A stretch of DNA of 64,000 bases from Streptomyces venezuelae ATCC 10712 (GTDB taxonomy: Bacteria > Actinomycetota > Actinomycetes > Streptomycetales > Streptomycetaceae): contig NZ_CP029197.1 of the NCBI RefSeq assembly GCF_008639165.1, positions 7,878,001 through 7,942,000 of the forward strand, read 5' to 3'. Below are positions 42,556 to 50,079 of this stretch, in pieces; positions within the stretch are counted from its first letter, which is position 1; each line of letters begins with the position of its first letter. The notes below the pieces were generated by a model. It saw only the letters and a list, made by a program, of their open reading frames with translations, ran no database searches and had not been told where the DNA came from. The translations under genes were made by a program, and so were the position numbers.

Positions 42556-43869
42556 ATGCCGTTCAACTACGTCACTGTCGCAGCCAGCAGTGATCTCTTC
42601 ACGCCCGCCACCAGGGCTTTCGGGGACATCCTGATCATCGGCAAGGGAGCCGTCGGAAGCTCGGGTTCGGCCGCCCAGCGATTCACCGACCCGGCCACAG
42701 CCGCGGAGAAGTACCCGATGGGCGCGACGAAACTGGTGGAGAAGAGCGAAGCCAACGCGACCGCCGTCAGCGTCGCGGCGGAGTTCCCGACCGGCACCGA
42801 GGTCGTGGTCGGGAAGGACAGCACGGCCGAGGTGCGCACCGTCAAGAGCGTCGCCGTCGTCGCCACCAAGGTCACCCTGACGCTCGACAAGGAACTGAAG
42901 AACCCGCACCCGGTTGACGACCCGGTGGTCGGGCACGGCACGAGCGACCTCGCCGCCGCCATCTCGACGGCTTTCGCACAGACCCCGCCCCCCACCGTGG
43001 TCTGGGGCATCGAACTGGCCCCCGCCAACCCCTCCTGGACCACCGCGTTCGCGGCCGCCGTGGACGTCCCCGCGCAGATCGTGGTGCTCGCCAACACCCC
43101 CCTCAACGAGCAGCCGGGCACCAACCATCCGGTCGAACTCCTGGCGAAGCACGTCACCGCGGTCTCCAACACCGGCGGCGACGGCAGCGAGCGCATCGGG
43201 GTGGCCATGCTGGACCGGACGCTGACGCAGACCAAGCAGATCGCCCTGAACAAGGGGGACATCCAGAGCAACCGCATGGTCCTGGTGGCCCACAAGTCGG
43301 ACGACGACGTGGCCGCCGCGGTGGCCGGAGTCATCGCCGGCCACGAACCCCACATCTCGCTCCTGCTCAAGCCGATCTCCATCGAGATGACCCAGCTCTT
43401 CACCGCCAACGAGATCGAGGCCTACCGCACGGCGTCGATCAACTGGGTGGCGAGCCCGGTGCTGCTCCCCGGCCACGCCCTCTATCTGGGTGAGGGCCTC
43501 ACCGCCAGCCCGGTCGGCGGCAAGGAGTACGTCGACGTCGTGCGCACGCTCGACGACATCAGCTTCCGCATCAAGGCCGCGCTGATCCAGGCCGTGGGCG
43601 ACCTCCGCATCGACCGCCCGGGCCTGCGCACGGTCGTGACGCTCGTCCAGAGCGTGCTCTCGCCGCAGGTGAACCGGGGCGTCATCGAGAGCTACGCCAT
43701 CCACATCCCGCTGCTCGTGCTCATGGAACGCGAACGCGCCACCCTCACTGCCGACGAGCTCAAACAGATCAGTGATGGCCGGAGCGGCCGGAAGGTCGAG
43801 ATGGACGTCTCGGTCGTCTACGCGGGCGTGATCCACCAGATCGCCGTCAAGCTCGTTCTCAAGGGTTAA
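42556..43869 (+). CDS. Contractile tail sheath protein
   Basis: 437 residues from the ATG at 42556, with GAGGAG six bases upstream. The frame is open 60 bases further, but without a ribosome-binding site. It has the features of sheath subunits of simple contractile tails: a strand-rich N-terminus (FGDILIIGKGAV, also seen in Mu-like sheaths), a long variable insertion with an alpha/beta domain (VVWGIELAPANPSW), and a conserved C-terminus (RPGLRTVVTLVQSVLSPQVNRGVIESYAI, ending DVSVVYAGVIHQIAVKLVL) that forms the interlocking strands. It should form the outer tube that contracts on firing. It is followed by the tube gene 11 bases later. Confidence 0.75.
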   Translation: MPFNYVTVAASSDLFTPATRAFGDILIIGKGAVGSSGSAAQRFTDPATAAEKYPMGATKLVEKSEANATAVSVAAEFPTGTEVVVGKDSTAEVRTVKSVAVVATKVTLTLDKELKNPHPVDDPVVGHGTSDLAAAISTAFAQTPPPTVVWGIELAPANPSWTTAFAAAVDVPAQIVVLANTPLNEQPGTNHPVELLAKHVTAVSNTGGDGSERIGVAMLDRTLTQTKQIALNKGDIQSNRMVLVAHKSDDDVAAAVAGVIAGHEPHISLLLKPISIEMTQLFTANEIEAYRTASINWVASPVLLPGHALYLGEGLTASPVGGKEYVDVVRTLDDISFRIKAALIQAVGDLRIDRPGLRTVVTLVQSVLSPQVNRGVIESYAIHIPLLVLMERERATLTADELKQISDGRSGRKVEMDVSVVYAGVIHQIAVKLVLKG

Positions 43870-43880
43870 GGAGCGATGAG

Positions 43881-44279
43881 ATGTCCGAGGTCAAGTGGGA
43901 CACCCGGTTGACGGTGATGCTCGACACCACGGCGGTCACCCCCATCGACTCCTTCAACCCCACCTTCAACAGCCCGGTGGTGCCTCTGCATTCACTGGAG
44001 GCCGACAACGTCGCCCATGTCGTCCAGCCCAAGGCGTTCTCCTTCTCCATGGCGGTGAAGGCGATCGGCCCGGCGGTCGCCAAGCTCACCGACATCGCCC
44101 TGACGCACAAGAGCTTCAACATCGGGCTCCAGGAGGCTTCCGGCAGCGACTGGACGTTCCAGCAGATCCTGTTCAACGACTGCTACATCACGTCCGCCGC
44201 GAGCACGATCCTCGTCGACGGCGTCCCGACCACCACCTTCAACTGCGTCTGTCTGCAAGTCACCCCCACCAGCGCCTGA
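43881..44279 (+). CDS. Tail tube protein
   Basis: 132 residues from the ATG after AAGGAG. The size and the beta-rich layout (VTPIDSFNPTFNSPVVPLHSLEADN, FSFSMAVKAIGPAVAKLTDIAL, DWTFQQILFNDCYITSA) are those of tube subunits that stack as hexamers inside the sheath. Its place immediately after the sheath gene agrees with nearly all contractile tails. The family match is less clear than for the sheath, so the call depends partly on position. Confidence 0.65.
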   Translation: MSEVKWDTRLTVMLDTTAVTPIDSFNPTFNSPVVPLHSLEADNVAHVVQPKAFSFSMAVKAIGPAVAKLTDIALTHKSFNIGLQEASGSDWTFQQILFNDCYITSAASTILVDGVPTTTFNCVCLQVTPTSA

Positions 44280-44298
44280 CCCGACTGCGGAGGACCCC

Positions 44299-44496
44299 GT
44301 GTCGCACCAGGAATTCGAGCAACAGGGTGCCCTGCCCGAGGTCATGGGACCGGAGCCCGTCATCGTCTCCGGTCCGGGGGCGGAGCTTCACTTCCACTTC
44401 CCCATCGAGGTGGTCGTGGCGGGAGACATCGCCGAGGAGACCCGCCAGGATCTCGTCTCGGGAATCTACGAGGCCCTGCACGACGCCCTCAGCTGA
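44299..44496 (+). CDS. Small tail-cluster protein with HFP-type module
   Basis: 65 residues from a GTG with GGAGGA five bases upstream. The body is ELHFHFPIEVVVAGDIAEET followed by a helix RQDLVSGIYEALHDALS. The strand-plus-helix unit resembles one in the next gene and one at the N-terminus of the giant downstream protein. In contractile tails the two frames between tube and tape measure are normally assembly chaperones for the tape measure. That is the best positional guess here. Confidence 0.55.
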   Translation: MSHQEFEQQGALPEVMGPEPVIVSGPGAELHFHFPIEVVVAGDIAEETRQDLVSGIYEALHDALS

Positions 44497-44518
44497 CCGC
44501 GTGGCCCGGAGAGTTCAC

Positions 44519-44731
44519 ATGCCCACCACGATCACCTGCCATTTCCCCATCACCGTGAGGATCACGGGGACTCCCTCGCCCGCCGCGCTGGAACGCCTGG
44601 GCGAGGTGGTCGAGCAGGCACTGGCCGCACGCCTGAGCTTCGCGCGGGCGCGGATCGCAGCGGCGGGATTCACCGAGATCGTCCCGGCGGATGCGGCGGA
44701 TGCGGCGGGCACAGCGCGGGCGGCGCCGTGA
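44519..44731 (+). CDS. Small tail-cluster protein with HFP-type module
   Basis: 70 residues from an ATG with GGAG upstream. It contains TTITCHFPITVRITGTPSP followed by ALERLGEVVEQALAARLSFARARIAAAG, the same strand-helix plan as the 65-residue protein before it. It ends in an Ala-rich tail and overlaps the giant gene by 4 bases (GTGA). It could be a tape-measure chaperone or a docking subunit for the giant protein, whose first 60 residues carry a third version of the same unit. Confidence 0.55.
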   Translation: MPTTITCHFPITVRITGTPSPAALERLGEVVEQALAARLSFARARIAAAGFTEIVPADAADAAGTARAAP

Positions 44732-47700
44732 ACGCGCCCGTCGTGGTCAGGCCGGTCACCGCCGCGGAGACGGCGGTGGGCGGCGTGGCGTACCGGCGAC
44801 TGCACCTGCCGACCTCGGTCGAGTTCACCGGGGACGAGGAACCCCCGGATTACCGAGCACGGCTGGAGGCGCTGCTGCTCCGCGCGGTCACCCGGGCGAT
44901 CGAGCAGGACGACCGGGACGCGGGCATCACCGGCCCACGGCCGGGGTGGCCGCCGACCGGCGACGAGACGGCCGCCGGGGCGCCGACGGAGCCCACTGCG
45001 ACCGGTCGCGCGCATCTCACCTTCGCCATGGCCGTCGCCGAGGCGGGCGAGGACGGGGAAGGCGGCGGGGCGGGCGGCGCGGAGAAGGACGGGAAACAGG
45101 GGGAGAGCGGTGCCGGGCAGGGCACGGGCCGGGCCACCCCGGAGCAGAGCCAAGGGGACGCCGCGAAGACCGCGGAACCGGGCGCGACTCCTGCGGCGAA
45201 AACCAAGCAGACCACCGGGAAGGCCGCCACCCCCAGGAGGTCGACAAGCGCCACCGCGACCCCCGCTGCCTCGGGCACCACGACGGCTCCGACCGCCGAT
45301 CAGACACCAGCCCCTCCCGCCACCGGCACCGCGACCGAGGTGTCGCCGGAAGAGGCGGCCACGGAAGCGCCGTACGGAACAAGGGACGTGGCGGCGGCCG
45401 CCGGCGAGGACTCCGACGAGCTGACGCGCGAGGTCATCGAAGGACCGAGCCCGGTCGACGGACGTGCCGTGATGGTCATCGGAGCCACACAACTCGTGAT
45501 GCTGGGGGAGGCGACCCGCCACGCGCGCACGGAGACCCTCATCCACGCGGTCCAACTCGGCGACCACATCTTCGGGGCCCGCTCCTTCGCCGTTCTGCAG
45601 GGCCCGCTCGGGACGGCGGAGAGCTTCTACTGGGCCGTCGCCACCAGTCCCACCCTCACCGACGAGATCATCGGCAAGGCGGTGGGAGTCCGGCACGTCG
45701 CCGGCCAGAAGGTCAACGTCTACTCGGGGTTCCGCGTCCTGCGCGTCGTCACCACGCTGGACGGTCACCGGTACGGCGTGAACCTGCTGTGGACCAAGGA
45801 ACGCGGCGTGGTGTGGGGCGACGAGGAGGAAGCGGAACGCTGGCTCCAGCTGAGCAAGTTCTATCAGGAACTCAGCCTTTCAGCCGAGGAGTTGACGGCC
45901 CTCACCTTCCAGGAACTCGACCGCCTCGTGGACGCCGGGCTCGCCGGGAACGACGAGAGCCTGGAGAAGGCCGCCGAACAGCTGTCCGAGATGAACGCGA
46001 AGGCGTTCGCCCTGGCGTCGTTGGAGCGGCGGGAGAAGTACCTGGAAATCCTGGTCAAGGCCTGGACGTTCGAGGAACCACGGCACGCGATCATCCAGAT
46101 CATGCTCTCGCTGGACGGCATGACCGAGTTGCAGGCCGTCCGGGACCGCCTGATCAAGGCAGGCCTGTACGAGCAGCTCTTCGCGGACCTGGGAAGTGAC
46201 CTCTGGGACCTGCTCATCGAGGTCGGCAAGAAGTTCGGCGACAACAAGGAGCTGACCGTCCGGGAGTTCATCGGCCTCGTGGCCGAGGCGCTCAACCTGA
46301 CGATGCAGCACGACGTCGGGCTGAGCCGGAACGTCGAGCAGGAACAGACGGCCGTCGTCGATCTCAAGAAGATGATCGAGATCGAGGAGGCCGTCAGAGC
46401 GGCGATGGGATTCGTCCTGGGCACGCTCGAAGCCGTCAAGATCATGCTGACCCAGCCAGAGAAGATCCTTTCCGCGCTCTGGGAACTCAACAAACTTACG
46501 TACACCTGCTACCTGGCCTGGTACGGCCACGAGGCGTCGACCAAACAACTCAAGGAACTGGTCCAGAAGGTCGGCAGCGCGGTCGGCGGCGCACTCGTCA
46601 ACGGTCTGCGAGGTGCCGCGCTCCTCGGCGTCGGCCCGCGCGCGCTCACGAGGATCAAGTGGGCGGTGATCATCGAGGCGCTCACCTGGATCTCGGAGAT
46701 CCAGGCCGCCGTCGAGGCACTGGCCAAGCTCGAGAAGGTCGTCGCCATCCTGCGCTTCCTGAAGGTGCTCAAGGTCTTCGAAGGCGAGCAGATCGCCGCA
46801 CGGTTCACCCGGCTGGCCGAGGCCCTGCACGCCGGCAGCGCCGTACTGAACGGGCTCAAGGACGAGCACGCGGTCGTGGAACTCATGGTCATGCTGCCCG
46901 AGGAGGACGGCATCCGCCTCGGCGCCGTCCTTCAGGAGATCGACGTGCCCAAGGGCAGCCGTCTTGCGGAACTGATGGAGCATCCCCGGCTCGGCCCCGT
47001 GCTCGCCGACCTCAAGCCGAAGGCCGAGGTCCTGCGGGTGCTGGGCGCCAAGTCGGGTGGACTCACACCCGAGGTGGCCCAGATGTTCACCCGGCTGACC
47101 GGGAAGGACGCCTTCACGGTCGCCGAGGTCGCCAAGGTGGCCGAGGCCCTCCAGGAGGGCGAGGGCGCCCGGTTCGCCGCGATGCTCGAACAGATCGGCT
47201 ACGGCCGGATCGGGGCAGGGGCCCAGGTGAAGGCGGACCTGCTGGCGGTGCTCGCCGCCGACGGCAAGCGCATGGAGGCCGTGCACCAGTACGGGATCAC
47301 CGTCGTGGGCCAGATGCACTCCCGCTCCGCCGGAAGCGCGGAGGCCTTCGACGCCATGCTCGCGAGACTCGAGAAGATCCGCGCGCAGCACCTCGCCGAG
47401 GGCAAGGCGGTCGAGTTCAGCGAGTTCGTCGAGAAGCTCAACCAGGCGAAGAAGGGGCCCTGGCGGCGCCTTGACAGGCCGCTCAAGGCGCCGCCCGTCA
47501 AGGCGACGGTCCTCGAACGCGCCCCGGTGCAGCAGCGGATCAAGGAACTGCGCAAGCGGTTCCCGAAGAACAAGGTCAAGAACCCGAAGGCGATGGACAA
47601 CGCGCTGCGGCAGATCGCGCGGACGGCCGAGACCGACCCAGCGAAGGCGATGGAGTCCCTGGAGAAGTTCGAGGACCTGGCCAAGGCCCAGGGCACGACC

Positions 47701-49125
47701 GAAGGGCACGTCGCCGACATCGTGGCGGAGGCGGAGGCGAAGGCGGGCAAGGAGGCCAAGGCCCTGCACCACGAGGCCGAGGAGGCGCCGCCCGCGGCGC
47801 TCAGCGTCCGCGAGGAACTCAAGCCGAAGCTCGGGGAGGCGGGGTCGCCGTCGCACGAGATGACGCAGTCCATGGAGAAGATCGGTCAGTACAAGTCGCA
47901 CGGGCAGGCGGCACACCACGGCGTGCCGGCGTCGGACCGTAAGGCCCAGCCCGCGAGGGACATCCTCGAATGGGCGGGTGTGAATCCCGACGACTGCCCT
48001 CTGAACGGCATCTATCTGACCCAGACCTCGAGGGACTCGAAGGTCATCCACGAGGCCGGGACCCTGCATGAGGTCCTGCACACGGACAACTACTACAAGG
48101 CGATCACGGAGCGACTCGTAGAGGCGAGGAAGTTCGGCGGGGCTGACGGGGTCATCCACGAGATGTCCCGGATCAAGGAGGACCTCATCCACGGCTGGCA
48201 CCCCCCTGCCGCCGAGGGAACGCGCGGGGAGAACTTCGCCCAGTGGTTCGAGAGGTACATGCACGAGAACATGGACTGGCTGACCCCCGCGGAGCAGGCC
48301 GAGCTGATTGAGAGGGTGAGGGCCACACCGCGGCGGCCGAGCGCGCCGAGGGCACCCCGGAAGGCGCGCCCGAAGGAAGTCGCAGGAGCTGACGCGGCAC
48401 CGAAGCCGAAGCCGCCGGAGACGGCGAAGGCCAAGCCCAAGGCGGAGGCGAAGCCCAAGGCGGAGACCGAACCGAAGGCCGAGGCCAAGCGGAAGGCGGA
48501 ACACGAGGCCAAGCTCAAGGCCGAGGCGGAACCCAAGCCCAAGCCGAAGACGGAGGCGAAGACGAAGGCCAGGTCGGAGGCCGAGGCGAAGGCGAAGTCC
48601 GAGGCGAAAGCCAAGGCGAAGGCTGAAGCCAAGGCCCAGGCGAAGGCGAAGTCCGAGGCGAAGGCTCAGGCGAGGGCCGAAGCAAAGGCCCAGGCCAAGG
48701 CGAAGTCCGAGGCGAAAGCCAAAGCGAAGGCCGAAGCCAAGGCCCAGGCCCAGGCCCAGGCGAAAGCCGAAGCCAAGGCCAAGGCCAAAGCCCAGGCCAA
48801 ATCCAAAGCCAAGGCCAAGCCCAAAGCCGAGCCCGAGACCACGACCGCCGCGTCCGAGCACGAGCCCCCGGCCGAGCCCGCGGTGCGCCAACGGGTCGCC
48901 GTCGAGCCGCCCCCGCCCGGACCGCGCGTCAGTCTCGAACCGCCACCCCGCAAACGGCGCGGGCCCAAGCCGCGCGTGCGCGTGGACACGCAGCCACCCA
49001 CGCGCGTCGCCCCCGAGGTCGTCGAAGACGTGGCGGGCGAGCCGTTGTACGAGGTCGTCGGAGAGATCGCGGAGCCGGAACGGAAGAAGAAGCGGGCGCA
49101 CAGGCGAGGAGGCCACGGGAAATGA
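44728..49125 (+). CDS. 1465-residue protein at tape-measure position with AHH-type nuclease domain and Lys/Ala-rich tail
   Basis: Starts at a GTG overlapping the previous stop. Residues 15-60 carry the HFP-like strand-helix unit. Residues 75-220 are low complexity, 230-350 a strand-rich domain (VMVIGATQLVMLGEATRH), and 350-900 largely helical with a hydrophobic stretch near 600-690 (VGGALVNGLRGAALLGVG). An AHH-type (HNH-like) nuclease unit spans about 1055-1135: A1062-H1063-H1064, N1093 in LNGIYL, H1108, and H1114-x3-H1118 before YY. A KAKAEAKAQ-type tail spans about 1224-1370, followed by Pro-rich and basic segments. Its position (after tube and two small genes, before baseplate genes) and size fit a tape measure that also carries a toxin. 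It might alternatively be a lumen-loaded effector that replaced the tape measure. AHH enzymes cleave nucleic acids. Confidence 0.65.
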   Translation: MNAPVVVRPVTAAETAVGGVAYRRLHLPTSVEFTGDEEPPDYRARLEALLLRAVTRAIEQDDRDAGITGPRPGWPPTGDETAAGAPTEPTATGRAHLTFAMAVAEAGEDGEGGGAGGAEKDGKQGESGAGQGTGRATPEQSQGDAAKTAEPGATPAAKTKQTTGKAATPRRSTSATATPAASGTTTAPTADQTPAPPATGTATEVSPEEAATEAPYGTRDVAAAAGEDSDELTREVIEGPSPVDGRAVMVIGATQLVMLGEATRHARTETLIHAVQLGDHIFGARSFAVLQGPLGTAESFYWAVATSPTLTDEIIGKAVGVRHVAGQKVNVYSGFRVLRVVTTLDGHRYGVNLLWTKERGVVWGDEEEAERWLQLSKFYQELSLSAEELTALTFQELDRLVDAGLAGNDESLEKAAEQLSEMNAKAFALASLERREKYLEILVKAWTFEEPRHAIIQIMLSLDGMTELQAVRDRLIKAGLYEQLFADLGSDLWDLLIEVGKKFGDNKELTVREFIGLVAEALNLTMQHDVGLSRNVEQEQTAVVDLKKMIEIEEAVRAAMGFVLGTLEAVKIMLTQPEKILSALWELNKLTYTCYLAWYGHEASTKQLKELVQKVGSAVGGALVNGLRGAALLGVGPRALTRIKWAVIIEALTWISEIQAAVEALAKLEKVVAILRFLKVLKVFEGEQIAARFTRLAEALHAGSAVLNGLKDEHAVVELMVMLPEEDGIRLGAVLQEIDVPKGSRLAELMEHPRLGPVLADLKPKAEVLRVLGAKSGGLTPEVAQMFTRLTGKDAFTVAEVAKVAEALQEGEGARFAAMLEQIGYGRIGAGAQVKADLLAVLAADGKRMEAVHQYGITVVGQMHSRSAGSAEAFDAMLARLEKIRAQHLAEGKAVEFSEFVEKLNQAKKGPWRRLDRPLKAPPVKATVLERAPVQQRIKELRKRFPKNKVKNPKAMDNALRQIARTAETDPAKAMESLEKFEDLAKAQGTTEGHVADIVAEAEAKAGKEAKALHHEAEEAPPAALSVREELKPKLGEAGSPSHEMTQSMEKIGQYKSHGQAAHHGVPASDRKAQPARDILEWAGVNPDDCPLNGIYLTQTSRDSKVIHEAGTLHEVLHTDNYYKAITERLVEARKFGGADGVIHEMSRIKEDLIHGWHPPAAEGTRGENFAQWFERYMHENMDWLTPAEQAELIERVRATPRRPSAPRAPRKARPKEVAGADAAPKPKPPETAKAKPKAEAKPKAETEPKAEAKRKAEHEAKLKAEAEPKPKPKTEAKTKARSEAEAKAKSEAKAKAKAEAKAQAKAKSEAKAQARAEAKAQAKAKSEAKAKAKAEAKAQAQAQAKAEAKAKAKAQAKSKAKAKPKAEPETTTAASEHEPPAEPAVRQRVAVEPPPPGPRVSLEPPPRKRRGPKPRVRVDTQPPTRVAPEVVEDVAGEPLYEVVGEIAEPERKKKRAHRRGGHGK

Positions 49126-49147
49126 GCAGGGAAGGTAGGCGCGGACC

Positions 49148-49657
49148 ATGCCCGCCGGTGTGAACGTTCCCGTCCTGATCGGCGCGGTTCCGCTGTTCAC
49201 GGTCACCAGCCTGACCCTCGGCGAGGGGTATCAGGTGGCCAGGATCGCCGGAAGCCGTCTGGCCCAGCTCGTGGCGCCGACGACCAAGTCGATCAGCGTG
49301 GAGGCCGTACTCGTCGGCAGGACCCGGCTGCTGACCAAGAAGGGCCTGGAGGCGATGGCGCTCACCTCGCGTGTGCTGGCGGGCTCCACGGCGCCGTTGA
49401 TGAAGATGGCGGGGCTGCCGGTCGTCTGCGGGATGACCGTGAGCCTCGACATGCAGATCACCAGTCTGCGCTTCACCCAGTCCAACCAGAAGCGGGACGC
49501 TCTGGACGTCGCCATCAGCCTCGAACAGGTGCCCCGTTCGAGCCTGACCGCGATCCTGGGCGAAGCCATGGACATCGCGCTCGCCGCAGGATCCGCGGCG
49601 ATCCCCACCGTCAGCGAGATGATCTCGCCCGACCGCCAGCTGGGAGGTGGGCTGTGA
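49148..49657 (+). CDS. Tail tube-baseplate adaptor (GpU/LysM-less ring-type) protein
   Basis: 169 residues. The segments VARIAGSRLAQLVAPTTKSISVEAVLVG, LEAMALTSRVLAG and SLDMQITSLRFTQSNQKRDALDVAISLEQV are a pattern resembling GpU-like tail proteins, in which a subunit caps or connects the tube near the baseplate. The gene lies right after the putative tape measure, as these adaptors do in simple contractile tails. No peptidoglycan-binding LysM segment is present. The family match is modest. Confidence 0.55.
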   Translation: MPAGVNVPVLIGAVPLFTVTSLTLGEGYQVARIAGSRLAQLVAPTTKSISVEAVLVGRTRLLTKKGLEAMALTSRVLAGSTAPLMKMAGLPVVCGMTVSLDMQITSLRFTQSNQKRDALDVAISLEQVPRSSLTAILGEAMDIALAAGSAAIPTVSEMISPDRQLGGGL

Positions 49658-50079
49658 GCGCCGAACCGACCTTCTACCGACTCCCGGTCGAGCCCGACGC
49701 GGGGCTGCCGCAGGTCTTCCGCTGCCCGGTCGGCGGGACCACCTACGACTTCGCCCTCTACGCCAACTTCGACAGCGGTGAGGACGACCCGCCCGAGATG
49801 CTGTACGACCTGACGTCGTGGAGCCGTGCGCCCCAGCCGATCGACCCCGAGCAGCAGCCGGTGCCTCCGGGCCACCTGGTGCTCAAGGTGACCGCCCCCG
49901 GGCCCGACGGGCCGCGCGTCCTCCTCCAGCGCAAGCTCGTCCCCGAGCCGGACCTCGTCCACGAGGCGGGCCCGCTCGCGGTCAAGCTCGTCGAGGCGAC
50001 GGTGGCCCGCGGCAATCTCAACGGAGCCGGCCACTACGGCTCCCGGATAGTGATCGGGGTGGCGCGGCGATGGGAGTGA
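49654..50079 (+). CDS. Baseplate plug-like protein
   Basis: 141 residues from a GTG overlapping the previous stop (GTGA). The protein is strand-rich with VFRCPVGGTTYDFALYANF, PPGHLVLKVTAPGPDGPRVLLQRKLV and GAGHYGSRIVIGVARRW. This plan resembles the small baseplate plug proteins found next to the hub gene in minimal contractile tails such as cyanophage Pam3. They fill the gap between the tube and the wedge and help trigger the baseplate. The assignment depends on size, fold pattern and gene order. Confidence 0.5.
   Translation: MSAEPTFYRLPVEPDAGLPQVFRCPVGGTTYDFALYANFDSGEDDPPEMLYDLTSWSRAPQPIDPEQQPVPPGHLVLKVTAPGPDGPRVLLQRKLVPEPDLVHEAGPLAVKLVEATVARGNLNGAGHYGSRIVIGVARRWE

Noticed and set aside
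48400..48840. Repetitive region that might be taken for a CRISPR array
   Set aside because: The repeats are in-frame codons for Lys, Ala and Glu with no constant repeat-spacer pattern.
45880..49206. 1108-codon minus-strand frame opposite the giant tail protein
   Set aside because: It reads Leu/Gly/Arg-rich repeats that mirror the Lys/Ala codons of the plus-strand gene. It has no independent start signals and no domain.
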